The notes: generated by a model not told the origin, from the letters alone. A stretch of 64,000 bases of DNA from Trichobilharzia szidati (GCA_944472155.2 OX235274.1:32486052-32550051), one strand, 5' to 3'. Shown: positions 1-10,309, counted from the stretch's first letter. Numbers and translations: made by a program.

Positions 1-279
1 TCATTCTCGGTAGCTCTATTGCGGCTACAGTTGCACTCAGCATCTGTTTTGTCAACTTTGAGAAATCACTGATGTTCACATGTTGTGCAGAGTTGACCAG
101 TTGTAATCGCTGAGCAATGTGTTCTAAAACACTTTCAATAAAGTGAGACGCCAACAGTTGTGTTTCAGAAGAGATAGACTTGTCATCGTCACCGTTAGTA
201 CAAGTTGGTTTCCGTCCGATCCCAGCTTCACGGCACGGAACTTCTGTATTGCATCCCATCTTTCCGTCTTGTTGTCGGA
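1..279 (-). CDS. Possible coding exon of an unrecognised host gene, running off the window
   Basis: The minus strand is open in one frame from position 279 to the window edge, with about 90 codons and no stop. The composition is protein-like, with an acidic-serine patch (GDDDKSISSE) followed by a stretch that could be amphipathic helix (HFIESVLEHIAQRLQ). It joins in phase to the open exon 311-533 if a 31-nt GT..AG intron at 280-310 is removed. I do not recognise the protein. A short word on this strand (AAACAGATGCTGAGT) recurs at about 24990, so a retroelement gag origin cannot be excluded. The exon call is inference. Confidence 0.35.
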
Positions 280-310
280 CTCCGCCACCAACCATTCAAC
301 CATTCACTAC

Positions 311-533
311 CTGCCCACCCCACATCTTCGTACACCGCCTCTGCCCGACCTTTCAGAAGAGTTCCCATAACAACTGTCTTTACCACTGAATCTTGGACAT
401 CTACCAACTCGCTGACAGAATCAAAGCCCCACTCCTTATATCTCCTTCTTCGAAAGTAGTAAGCCATGAGATCCTCATTGTTCCATGGTAGAGGCAACAA
501 ATGTGACGGAAGACCAGTGACCTGGCAACGAAC
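311..533 (-). CDS. Possible coding exon upstream of 1-279, same gene
   Basis: On the minus strand a pyrimidine-rich tract ending AACAAAG (about 534-555) looks like a splice acceptor. It opens a frame starting VRCQVTGLPSHLLPLPWNNE and running to GGGCAG at 311, where GTAGTG could be a donor. The frame contains RRRRYKEWGF and a VVKTVVMGTLLKGRAE stretch. Removing 280-310 (31 nt, GT..AG) keeps the frame open into 1-279. Introns of about 30-40 nt are known in schistosome genes. No family is recognised, and no start codon in good context is visible, so it is probably internal. Confidence 0.35.
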
Positions 534-559
534 CTTTGTTAAGGAAAAACATATCATAT

Positions 560-740
560 TTACACATTCTTAACCATATTAAAGTTCGGCTAATTTAGAT
601 GACAATAAACTTTTCTGATTCGTTGGCAGTTGGCTCAGGGTTACACGAGTTGTCCAATGAAGTTATTTCATGTCCACAACGTAAACTAGGTCCAAATTTG
701 AGGAATAAACACCTTTATACCTGGTCACCTCCTATCAGTC
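560..740. repeat. LTR-like remnant
   Basis: This stretch resembles 55150-55300. Both share words such as ATTAAAGTTCGG, then GTTGGCA, then TTGTCCAATGA.GTTATTTCATG, in the same order. I read both as decayed copies of one repeat, possibly an LTR, because the 55098 copy starts TGTAACA. No coding content is seen. The rest of 740-1300 holds nothing I recognise. Confidence 0.35.
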
Positions 741-1310
741 TATTTCACGCCCTACTAGTAATTTGAATTCACATATCTACTTGCAGTATTTTCCATCTTT
801 ATTGATCACCTTCCTACCAAGAAGAATACTTGTCAACAGAGATTACTCTATAACGTTCACCAATTGGTTAACAAGGCTAGTTTACTCTTCAGTTTGATTT
901 AGAGGTAATCCCACATGTTGCTATAGTAACGTATGAAGTAAATTATGTTTTTTATTCAGGAAGGTTCATCTTTTGCTAATTTCACAGCACATGACATCTC
1001 ATGGTATTCAAAGTTATTTGTCACACAATGTGTTACCTACTTATCACAGACATATGTACTGAGAAATCAACCATTATCTTTATTCCCTTCAAAGTTGAAA
1101 GTGAAATTTATTCAGTAAAAATGTAATCTAGGATTACATAATAATAATTTGAATGAGTGGAAAATCGCTATAGAAACTCGTAAATAGAAGTTTGAATGTT
1201 TTTATTTTATAGACAATCATAACATACGCGTATGAACTTGATTTTCTACTTTCGACACTGGCTGATATGAGTGCTAGTTCAAAACTACTCATATCGATCA
1301 ATCAGTAGTA

Positions 1311-1318
1311 TATTTATT
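1311..1318 (-). terminator. AATAAA polyadenylation signal after the 1342 stop
   Basis: On the minus strand AATAAA lies at 1313-1318, about 24 nt past the TAG at 1342-1344. This position suits cleavage shortly downstream and supports 1342-1493 as a terminal exon with a very short 3' UTR. Chance occurrence is possible in AT-rich DNA. Confidence 0.3.
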
Positions 1319-1341
1319 TTTATACAAAGCTTGTTCATTAC

Positions 1342-1493
1342 CTACAGTCGAGAGCGGGTTAGTGAATCTAAGTGAACTTCTGTAGTCCCATATGAACCGA
1401 TGGATATAAGAAGGCTGAAAGTGTCACATTGTGAACACGACAACGAGGAGCAAAAACGCTCAAACATGAAGGGGTGAAAAGTCTTTCCCACGG
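1342..1493 (-). CDS. Possible terminal exon of an unrecognised host gene
   Basis: A strong acceptor (CTACTACCGTTTTCCAG on the minus strand) ends at 1494. With one base carried over from exon 1724-2007 the reading frame is AVGKTFHPFMFERF..., and it runs about 50 codons to TAG at 1342-1344. The peptide has a Cys/Ser-rich patch (SSLSCSQCDTF). The phase matches the donor of exon 1724-2007, and an AATAAA follows 24 nt after the stop. GTAATG directly after the stop could instead be a donor for non-coding splicing. The function is unknown. Confidence 0.4.
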
Positions 1494-1723
1494 CTGGAAA
1501 ACGGTAGTAGGCGATGTAAGCGAAAGAAATGGAAATGTATGAGCAGTGTATACTGACTATCATCATCAGTAAAACGGGTTCTAAGAAAGATATGATGGCG
1601 TACGAATGCTGTTTTAAAAACTTCTTAGGAAAGAAGATCAAAGAATTGTGTAGAAGATGTTGAAGGGCACTTCAACTGGCTTATACACAGTTGTACTACA
1701 GCTGTCCACCATCCATCACTCAC

Positions 1724-2007
1724 CTGAATAGGATATATACAAGTCTAATCCAACTGTAGCCAAATATGCAAAACTCATTTGTTGAGTGGAATGAGGGAAG
1801 GCCATTGAACCCGATGAATCTCCGAATAGATTGACTGTGGTATTACCTAGTGTATGTATGGAGATGTCAAATAGTTCAACTGGACTAACTGGTACAGAAT
1901 GTTTATCGTTCAGGTTTATAAGAAAGGGATTAACAGATTCTAAGGTGAATAGACCTGAGAAGAAGACTGAGTGGGGCTCGGTGAAACCAGGAAGTTGGGT
2001 TTCATGA
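1724..2007 (-). CDS. Possible internal exon with a consensus splice donor
   Basis: On the minus strand the frame runs through ...HETQLPGFTEPHSVFF...GLDLYISYS and ends exactly at CAG|GTGAGT, a textbook donor (exon base 1724). A pyrimidine-rich CCTTCCCCCAG precedes 2007 as acceptor. The exon is 284 nt, enters in phase 2 and leaves in phase 1. That exit phase fits exon 1342-1493. The upstream exon is not identified; the large frame at 6935-8914 lies upstream on the same strand but no join could be established. The protein family is not recognised. Confidence 0.45.
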
Positions 2008-2009
2008 CT

Positions 2010-3525
2010 GGGGGAAGGTGTATTGATTAAATGTTCACTCTTTGATATATTATGGAACATAGGAATAATTGCCTGTGTTCAACACTTGCATTATTTGTTT
2101 CCCTGAAGACGAGATTTGACCGCGTCGGTTGAGGGGTAGGGTGAAGTGTTTGATGTGAAGAGAATATCAAGAAGAACTACTGAAGTAATTGAAGTACTTT
2201 ACCTGGGTGTTATATATCTATGCAGTAGCTACTGGAACCTTATTTTCCGTGTTAACAACAACCGGAGGTATTCATTTAGATACCGACTGTCCTAATTCGT
2301 ATTTAATTTTACCATATATATACTAATAGACATGACACTGACTTACCTCAGTTTTTCAGGAACTGTTATCGGGAAATAGCCTCATTTATCTACGGAATGA
2401 AAGTGATGCTGTTGCTTAAGGTGACGAGGCTGAAAAAATACGGAACTTTCGGAACACCTTGTTAAAACACTTGAGTATGTTTGACGAAAATTATTTGTCT
2501 GGCGAATGTTGAATGAACCTTAAGGACTGGTTCGCATGGACTCCAATTTTAAAGATCGAAAACAGAATGATAGAGTGGTGGCATCAGTTGAAGTGGACTG
2601 ATTGTTGAGGAAATCACTGTCACAACACAGAAGGCTTATTTGACACTTTCAAACGTACGTCATGTTTGTCACAGGCAGGATATCTGTCGATGCACCAAAG
2701 TGTGAATGTGTGTGTGCAGCCGAATAGTTTTCTCCGTTCAAATTTACGTCTGTGGTACACAACTGATGTCTTGACTCAATCTTCCGTATCAAACGGGATA
2801 ATATTCTGAGTAATAATAATATTGAGTCTAACCTTTTAGTTAAGGTGTTATTTTGACCTACATAGCTAGGTGCTGCATGTCTTGGCTGGAGTCCTCAAGA
2901 TGTCAAGTAGCAACAGTCAGAGACCTGGTGGTATATAAAATGTAGTATATGTATTCACTAACTTTTGAGTGCAATAATGTTTATCCGCCAGAGTAAACAG
3001 TTGCTTAGTTAGCAGAGTGATATGATACATTCACTTCAGCTGAAAGTCCATATTCCCATTAATTTGCTGTCAAGTTACCCAGAAAATTCAATGAGTAATT
3101 GTAAATACAGTAAACTTTTCCTTATTAAATTACAAGTCATATGGGTGTTGATACCACTTTACAGTTGAAACCGAAGAATTCTCCATCTGTACAGCGATGG
3201 CTGTCTGCTCGACAACGGCACATTAATAGTATATTTGATAGCTGCAGCTTGAACTTAGGAAAAAGAGCCCTAGAACTAATACATTAATTAAGAAAACATC
3301 TCGAACGCTGATTCTCTTCCCATGATGTTAAAACATCTGAATATAAACCCGTCTATAGTTTGAGATGAGATTAGATGTCCACTGGACTTCCACAAAAACA
3401 CAAATGCCTCCTTCTTATCAAGCCATCATTTTGCCAAAACTTAAAAACAGTATCCAAACGAAACAGATTTCTTAATCTTCAAGAGTTAATTTGTACGAAT
3501 TGGATTTGCTTCATGTTTGATCTCA
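2010..3525. other. No gene recognised
   Basis: AT-rich sequence with scattered stops in all frames. I see no repeat family, no long frame and no convincing splice-bounded exon here. Confidence 0.5.
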
Positions 3526-3529
3526 GAGT

Positions 3530-3880
3530 GTTGTCAGTTACAGAACCATTGAAAACCATTAAAATGTACTACATATCTGTTTCGACCCCGTTCGGGACTC
3601 TTCAGTGATATACACCCACTGGATTTCAAATCAGTGGCCTTCCACCTAAAAGGCAAGCCCACAAAAGTTTCAACCACTGGCATCTGACCCATAAATGGTT
3701 CATGAATTTCAAATTCTACCAATTCTTGATTTTAGCCCGACCCTCAGCCAATGTCATCGATGAGTATTTGTCCTCACACCCAACATGATGGACCCCGCTG
3801 GTTATGGCGTGACACTAGAACTCCAATCAACTTGGACTTGCAGCCAGTCACTGGTGAGCAACAGATTAATTTCCAGGAGT
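3530..3880 (-). mobile_element. HHR-SINE type 2b copy, antisense
   Basis: The plus text reads as the reverse of the family: GAACCATTGAAAACC, then CTGTTTCGACC..GGGACTCTTCAG (decayed ribozyme), then a tRNA-like head and TTCAAATTCTACCAATTC. It continues into the family's downstream segment (AATGTCATCGATGAGTATTTGTCC, CACTAGAACTCC). The copy is strongly mutated. The boundaries are approximate. Confidence 0.7.
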
Positions 3881-4129
3881 CAGTTTCTAGGAAATTGATC
3901 TGTTTCAAAGTTGATCATGGATAGGACGTTATTAATTTCTGAACATGAATTAACATTTTAGCTGAGAATGTTATGTCATATGGCGCAAATCTCATGGGTT
4001 AATTCAACATGATCGGTTTTTCGTTTGGATCACTCACCATTTTTTATTTGGTCGGCCATCATATGCAATGTGTTCAATCCCAGTACTAATTCATACAGAA
4101 TTAGTATGCCTTCATATGTTTGATCATAG

Positions 4130-5160
4130 GGAATAAAAAGACAGTTGCAGCAAAGAAAATTTTCTTTTCAACGAAGTCATCATCTAGGCTGTACATTCGT
4201 GTATTTATCACAAATGGATGGGAAAGTTCCAGAATAATTTCCGGTTAAGGGTCAAATTAATAAAAATTACAATTAGGAATTAGAATGCCAAAATAAACAG
4301 GGGACGAGTAAAACTCAAACAAAGTTGCATAATAACTAAGAAGATTGATGTTGTGCAATTGGGGGTTAGAAATGTAAAAATAACAAAATAGACAGGATGT
4401 TTGGATAAAAAACTAATGTGATGAATAATTGTTTATGCAATCAGGGATTAAATATGTAGAAATAGTAAAATGACAAAATAAACAGGAAGTGTGGATATGA
4501 AAATACGGTAGTGTAGACAGGGATTAAGAAAACAGGAAGTTTAGATAAGAAAGGCGATGGTATGGTCATTACTAAAAAAGAAAAAAAATTTACCTGTTTA
4601 TGATGGCCATGGTAGGGACAGGGGTTGGACGTATTTCTTTTGGATACAAAGTGTGGGTTTGAGCTTTTGGATAGCTAACGCCTCAGCTATGCCCAGATGC
4701 CTTGATTTCACTCCCTTTGATAGGTTTGATTGAATCTTGTATATTACTTTGAAGGACTTTTCGAAAGGCGCTGAATGTCCTGAGTTGACCAGATGCTCTG
4801 TCACTGAACTGTATACACGTTTTCGGTCTCCTTTTACTAGCCAGGCTGGGTAGTGTTTACGAGCGCGTTTTTCAAGTCGGCGCATGGTACGGCCGATGTA
4901 CTCAGCTCCACAAGAGCAAGTAAACTGGTATATGCACGTTGAGGTGGCCCAATGCGACAGCTTGTCTTTCGCGTTTTGGCTGAACAGCTTCTTTGGAACG
5001 GACTGGACTTGTTCGGAAGTCTTCGATTTGAGATTCTTGTCTATGAACCTGGGAGGAAAACCGTTTTCCATCAGGGTTTTTTGGAGAAAAGGGTCATATG
5101 TTTCAGCGATTAAATCAAAGATTAAAATTCTATGGAAGCAGGTTGAGAAATCTTCTTCGA
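4130..5160 (-). mobile_element. Penelope-like element P1, 3' half with GIY-YIG domain and tail
   Basis: The frame 5071-4598 encodes a PLE C-terminus: MENGFPPRFIDKN, then CIYQFTCSCGAEYIGRT (the GIY-YIG core, with the usual Cys residues), then IAEALAIQKLKPTLCIQKK and QPLSLPWPS before the stop. In known PLEs this nuclease nicks the target for primed reverse transcription. Compared with neighbour P2 it lacks about 60 residues between DKNLK and the KKLFSQNAKDKLSHW block, so it is internally deleted. The minus-strand 3' tail (4590-4140) has repeated CTTCCTGTTTATTTT-like units and ends in a GATGATGACTTCG..GAAAAGAAAA motif. It faces P2 head to head. Confidence 0.85.
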
Positions 5161-5299
5161 AATTGACCTAAAGAATCAAAACTAGATAACTCTGGGTGCA
5201 CAACGAAATGAAAGAATAAGAATTGATTTTCGGTAATAAAATAAATGCCTTTATAAATTTCGACAGAATTAGGTTTTAAATATGAAGGAATGCTGACAA

Positions 5300-6275
5300 C
5301 TGGCTAAGAAGATCCATCTACAAAAAACCACCAAGGAATGGACAATTCATCAACTTTCAAAGTTCCGTGCTTCTAAGCAGAAAGAGAAACCAAATTTACT
5401 CTCTTTCCTCGAGGATCCGGAAAATTTGCACTGAGGAGTCAATTGACGAAAAATTGTGAAATCTCCGAGCGACTTTGATAGAAAATGGATTCCCACCCTG
5501 AATCATAGACAAGAATCTAAAACCAAAGAAAACGCCTTAGAAGGTCCAATTCGCCCCAGAAAGATGGTGGTACTTAACCTCAAATTTAAAAGTGATGTCG
5601 GAGCAGGACTTCTCCATAGACGTCTTGCGAAGTCTCTCAGCAGAACATACTTCTCCGCCAGCCAACGAGTAACATTCTCCTGCAAAGAACTATTCAACCA
5701 GAACGTAAAAGATAAGCTGTCACATTGGGTCACTTCAACATGCATATACAAATTCACTTGCCAGGGTGGAGCCGAGTACATTAACTGTAACATGCCTCCA
5801 CCTGTAAAATGAGCTCGGGAACACTGTCCAGCGTGGTTAGAAAAAGGAGGACACAAAGGTGTGTACAGTTTGGTAACAGAAGATCTGGTGAATTCAGGAT
5901 ATTCAGCTCCACTTGAAAAGTCCTTCAAAGTGATGCACAAGATCCAATAAAACCACTCTCTCAAAGGGAGTGAAATCAAGCAACCGGCAATAACTGAGGC
6001 ACTGGCGATCCAAAAACTCAAGCCCACTCTATGTATTCAAAAAAAGCACCTTCAACTGTTGTCCCTAACGTAACCATCATGAAAAGTCACTCCCACAAAT
6101 AATGATTATCTAATTACCTTTCTTGTCTAACCTTCCTGTTTATTTCTGCTACTTTTACGTCTCTAATTCCCATCTGCATTACTAAAATTTGGTTGCTATT
6201 TTTTTAAAATTTTTATATGTCCGAAAGTCCTACCTATTTTGTTAATACCACGTTTTTAATCCGTAACTGGTTGGG
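5300..6275 (+). mobile_element. Penelope-like element P2, broken C-terminal half
   Basis: Traces of the PLE protein occur in several frames: KKPPRNGQFINF (the motif after the RT), SRIRKICTEESIDEKL, IENGFPP, then a long frame with LKFKSDVGAGLLHRRLAKSL and FSCKELFNQNVKDKLSHWVT. CIYKFTC.GGAEYIN follows, where the YIG glycine is changed to Asn. After a stop come AIQKLKPTLCIQKKHLQ and the end at about 6072. Several stops and shifts make it non-functional. Its tail continues at 6553-6850 after a SINE insertion. Confidence 0.85.
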
Positions 6276-6552
6276 GGATTTCATCATGAACTGACGTCGG
6301 TTAGAGAACCATTAGAAAACCTGCGGGTACTGGACAGCTGTTTCGTCAGCCTAGTTTGGGACTCTTCACCTGTACACCAACCACCGGGGTTCGAACCCAG
6401 GGGCTTCTGGTCATAAGGCGAGCTCGTAGACCATTAAGCAGCCACTGGGACCCGGTCCAATGGCCAGCGCATGAATTCTAACTTCTACCAATTCATGACA
6501 TAATGCGACCACTTCGCAGTATCTTCTCCGGTGAGATGCCGCCTCACCTTCC
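6276..6552 (-). mobile_element. HHR-SINE type 2 inserted in the P2 tail, antisense
   Basis: The unit starts ATTTCATCATGAACTGACG and carries the ribozyme complement (CTGTTTCGTCAGCCTAGTTTGGGACTC, with a CAG insertion in the loop region), a tRNA-like head (GGGGTTCGAACCCAGG as box B complement) and CATGAATTCTAACTTCTACC. The PLE tail resumes on the far side. The ribozyme core is altered. Confidence 0.85.
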
Positions 6553-6850
6553 GTAATTCTACAAACTGAATAGTTTTCCAGTAATTAGAATCTTATTGTC
6601 TTTTCTACCCGACCTTCCTGATTATTAAACTTTGTAATTTTTCTAGTTTGAACACGGATCGTAATTTCATTAATTTAACCTTTAACCGGAAATAATTATG
6701 GAACTTGCTCACACATTTAATATAAATACACTAATGTACAGTCTAACTGATGACTTCGCCGAAAAGAAAATTGTCTTCACTGCAACCATATTTTTAACAA
6801 ATCTGTATTTGTGAATAGGTTAAACCTTGTCAATGAACTGTTGTTCCAGT
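6553..6850 (+). mobile_element. 3' tail of PLE P2
   Basis: It matches the minus-strand tail of P1: CTTCCTGATTATTAAACTTTG, TTAACCTTTAACCGGAAATAA, ATAAATACACTAATGTACAG. It ends with CTGATGACTTCGCCGAAAAGAAAA at 6747-6770, the conserved tail motif seen in other PLE copies in this window. It is non-coding. Confidence 0.75.
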
Positions 6851-6934
6851 TGTTCATTCCACTGAATAAGATTGCCCCTTCTGAAAAATAAATAGATAAA
6901 TGATAGGTGTGCCATTTCACTACCCTATTTTTGA

Positions 6935-8914
6935 CTATATTGGATAATGCTTTGAATGATAGTCACTTGGACAATGCATTTTTCTAATCTGACTTCTACT
7001 TTTAACTTTTGTCCTAAACGGTTTCCGTTCTCTTTTATCATTTATAAAAAATTTACTTCGTTGATTATTTAACCAACTTGATAAAATGGCGGGTTCTTCA
7101 ACTCGCTCTTTTTGTCCTGTTAAATTTTCCGCTTTCAGTAATTTTGTTTTAAATGAATTAAGCGTTAAATCTGTTGTTGTTGGTGTTGTTGTTATTGTTG
7201 TTGTTGTTGTTGTTGCAGTGTTGGTGTATTCTTTATCGTATACCTTTGTTGATGTAGTCAAGGAAAGCAGATCAGAAAGTCTACTTAGACCTTTAGATTT
7301 TGTTGACGATGGTGCTTGTGTTAGACTTCCACCACAGCCTGCTCCAGATACAGGTGATTCATCAGATTTCTTAGGCAAATCTCCAACGGTTAAGTAGGAT
7401 TTCTCTAAAGAATAATCATTCAACAGTAAAGTCTCTGGAAGCTGTTGTTGTTGTTGCTGGTCTGTTTGTTGTTTTTTCTCTGTAAACGAGGGTAAACCAT
7501 CCTGATAATTTATATTCATTGATAAGTGAGATGATGTCTCTTCCCATTTTGTTGAGTCGTATGTCAATGAGTCAACATTTTCATTAGTTGTTGTAGGCAG
7601 CAGAGAAATAGGTGAACAAGGAGGAAATGCTTGTCTATCACCGTCATTTGACGACGTCAGTTTAAGTTTATTCCAATCAATTTCAACGTCTTTATGAACT
7701 AGAAACTCTTGATTCTTATCATCCGTATCATACGGAAGTGTTTTATCTATATCTGAACCATTTTTAATAATACTAGCTGTTTTCTCACGTTCTTTCAACT
7801 CTTCCATATTTAACAGGTGTAAACTAAAGTCTTTTTGGTTGGTTTCATAATTCAACCATTCCAGCCGACTTGTATCAATACAGGAAGACAAGGGATTCAG
7901 TAGGAGGAAGTTATTCGATAGTGTATCCTTTTGAGTAGTAATATAACCATCATTTTCTAAATGATGATCTAATTTCTCAGTTATATCAGACAAAAAGAGG
8001 TTGTGTGTTGAATTAAATGACTTGTTGAAATAATCTACTTCACTGCCGATTAAATTATCCGGATTTTGAACTGGTATTTTTAAACGTGCATTTCTAAACA
8101 TTGAAAGAATTTGCTCAGTGGTTGTAGTCAATTTGATTGCTGTCAATGGTTCACTGTGTGACACTGAAGATGAAGAGGATGGATAATCTGATTCGGTAGT
8201 ATTCATGTAATCATTAATTAAAATACGCGGTCTATAATAATGCGTTAATAAAGCACGTACACCGGGGAAATTTTCAATTAAACACGGTTCACTATGACGT
8301 TCCAGCAAAGCAATACGTTGAATGCGTAGATTATAGTCTCTCCCGTCACTCATTATCCAGTTTACTGCACTTAAAATTAAATCTTGTTTCAGTTTTTCAA
8401 TATCTGCTAAATTTTGCGCCAAATTACATGCTTTATTCAACAGGGTAGCGTTATTTTCACTTGTCAATGTTGTATCTAAATTTGTTATATCATTTGGATT
8501 TAATAGATTAGGCGGGAGATCTTTTATAGACGCGTGTGTTTCCATCATTGAAATCGCCGCTGTAGCTGGGATAACCTTACGCATATTGAACTTGCCTAGA
8601 TGACTGAGTAAACATTTCTGGTGGAAGCGAACATCTTCAGCAGTTCTACTTGGACGCTTGATAAAATTTCCCTTGAATGGATATAAGCGATCCCACCACA
8701 TTGGTGATATACAATCAAAAAATTGCAGTAATGATTGAATACGTCTACGATAGACGTCGATTTCTGTATTCAATGCATTTCCACACTGGATACCAGATTC
8801 ATGCGTACTGCTTTGTACAGTATGCTTTGTCATTTGCAATGGTTGAAACAGTAAGGCATCATTTATTGTATCTTTTATACTCGAATAGGTATGACGATTA
8901 ACTATTTCTGACAT
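6935..8914 (-). CDS. Unrecognised 659-aa host protein, Thr/Ser-rich with a Gln run
   Basis: The longest clean frame in the window, ATG at 8914 to TAG at 6935. An in-frame stop lies two codons upstream of the ATG, which supports this start unless a splice acceptor (TAATAG) is used. The N-terminal third looks folded, with RRRIQSLLQFFDCISPMWWD, RPSRTAEDVRFHQKCLL and a helix-rich KACNLAQNLADIEKLKQDLI block. The rest is low complexity: a Ser run near residue 245, six Gln after TD near residue 495, a Thr-rich tract near 590, and a basic C-terminus (KRERKPFRTKVKSRSQIRK). No transmembrane segment or signal peptide is evident. I recognise no domain. A good acceptor (TTATTTTTCAG) lies 30 nt beyond the stop, so alternative splicing past the stop is possible. 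Confidence 0.7.
   Translation of the reverse strand: MSEIVNRHTYSSIKDTINDALLFQPLQMTKHTVQSSTHESGIQCGNALNTEIDVYRRRIQSLLQFFDCISPMWWDRLYPFKGNFIKRPSRTAEDVRFHQKCLLSHLGKFNMRKVIPATAAISMMETHASIKDLPPNLLNPNDITNLDTTLTSENNATLLNKACNLAQNLADIEKLKQDLILSAVNWIMSDGRDYNLRIQRIALLERHSEPCLIENFPGVRALLTHYYRPRILINDYMNTTESDYPSSSSSVSHSEPLTAIKLTTTTEQILSMFRNARLKIPVQNPDNLIGSEVDYFNKSFNSTHNLFLSDITEKLDHHLENDGYITTQKDTLSNNFLLLNPLSSCIDTSRLEWLNYETNQKDFSLHLLNMEELKEREKTASIIKNGSDIDKTLPYDTDDKNQEFLVHKDVEIDWNKLKLTSSNDGDRQAFPPCSPISLLPTTTNENVDSLTYDSTKWEETSSHLSMNINYQDGLPSFTEKKQQTDQQQQQQLPETLLLNDYSLEKSYLTVGDLPKKSDESPVSGAGCGGSLTQAPSSTKSKGLSRLSDLLSLTTSTKVYDKEYTNTATTTTTTITTTPTTTDLTLNSFKTKLLKAENLTGQKERVEEPAILSSWLNNQRSKFFINDKRERKPFRTKVKSRSQIRKMHCPSDYHSKHYPI
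7170..7216 (+). repeat. GTT-rich microsatellite inside the 659-aa frame
   Basis: A run of GTT/GTTGTT units on the plus strand encodes the Thr-rich tract (codons ACA/ACC/ACT) on the minus strand. It is likely to vary in length. Confidence 0.7.
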
Positions 8915-10080
8915 CCTCTATTAGGTGTGGGTATTTCAGTTCATCGTTTTTTTTTCAGACCATATTCAAGTATCGATCTGAGTTATTCAACCTAGACAGA
9001 AATGAAGTCGTTTTGGCCTTGAGGTCACGTGATGCAATCGCCTATTTAAGTGAATTAGTATTTGTTAATGTGTACCTTTACCCAGTGATGATTGATTACT
9101 AAGAGAAGGATTTACGTAGTTTCTGATCCCGTTACTGAAATGAACAACAAAGAAGAATTCCAATGTTGGCCTACTTTACTATTTGAATAACCGCGAAAAT
9201 TCCTAGTAACCAATGAAACAAAGGAAGTTTCCGTTAAATGAATCTATATCAAAAAGAGAAACAGGTGTTACAAAAATCTAAACCCTTTTAATAGAAAATA
9301 TCACCTTCCAATTATTCTTTTGTACTTACAGTGGACGCATTTCATTAAAGGCTGCCAGTTTGAATCCTGGGCTACCCAAATACTTCATCACCATATTGAA
9401 TATAATTCCTCTTGCTCGCATACTTTGTTTTAATCAAATAAAATATGACTCCTAATGGTGTTTCCTATTCTAGTGAGTTTTTAAAATGTCTACAATCTGC
9501 TGATTTGCAAGTGTCTATTAAACTTGAGAAGAAGCGAAATCGTGAGGAGCAGCATACCACTGTGGTGGAGTGATACAGACAATGGGTGGTTCCAATAGAA
9601 TGCTATTCGCACATATTTCCACAGTTCAGTACTGCATTAGCAACAGAATACTATATATATGCATTTGGACATTCGATTTCATGTCGTTTAATGTAAACCA
9701 AAATCACGCGCTCAGTGATCAATAGAAAATAGACGTTTGCCAACGTGTCTTGCCTTCTGCCGTTACATCACAATACATGAGATAATCGTTCTTAAGATTT
9801 TTAGTGCAAATTGCCAATGTCAGTCTACAATTATTCACCTTGTATCAAAACAATATGTTTCTATACTTTTTTTTTAACTAACTATCAACCAACTGTCTAG
9901 TATTTCTCGAAGAAAGCAAAGAAGAAATATCATAAAGGATTGTTTTTCACTTCAGGTCATATAGCAATGTGTCACGTGGTTCATTGTCAGTTGCTATTTT
10001 ACCTGGAGATCCAAGACAATTAATTCTGATGATATTAGATAGTTGGAAGAAATTGGCAGGAAGCCAAGTCTGACCTAGTT
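8915..10080. other. Mostly unassigned; one short coding-like frame
   Basis: No long frame is present. A 42-codon ATG frame at 9445-9573 (MTPNGVSYSSEFLKCLQ... ending EEQHTTVVE) has protein-like composition and could be a first exon or an element relic, but nothing confirms it. At 9732-9766 a CTTGCCTTCTGCCGTTACA end resembles the 3' end of the LTR at 46768-47105. The 9335-9400 stretch has a weak tRNA box-B-like word. Confidence 0.3.
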
Positions 10081-10084
10081 TTCG

Positions 10085-10225
10085 TGATAGTTGGCACTCA
10101 CCAGTCAGCTAGGCGTATCTGCAGCCTTGAAGGAACTCATGCCCCTTCTGAGATTCGTGCCGACGGGTCAACCGGTGAGTGCTGCAGTCAGAGACGTTAC
10201 CACTGAGATATTCGAGCTCGCCACT
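10085..10225 (-). mobile_element. SINE-4 copy, antisense
   Basis: The reverse of TAGCTCAGTGGTAACGTCTCTGACTGCAGCACT...: a tRNA-like box A (ctcAGTGGTaacg) and box B region, then GAGTTCCTTCAAG.CTGCAGATACGCC. It matches the copies at 16551-16736, 31069-31250 and 40975-41150. Confidence 0.75.
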
Positions 10226-10309
10226 GATTTCCTGTAAGACATCAAATTGCAGGAAGACAGACTTGATGTCAGAGAAAGTAAATGATACAGCTTTGTGGAG
10301 ATCCATGGG

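Noticed and set aside
5503..6027. 174-codon minus-strand frame
   Set aside because: Opposite strand of PLE P2; motifs are only on the plus strand.
7086..7397. Plus-strand 103-codon frame with a Val run
   Set aside because: It is the antisense of the Thr-rich tract of the 659-aa frame.
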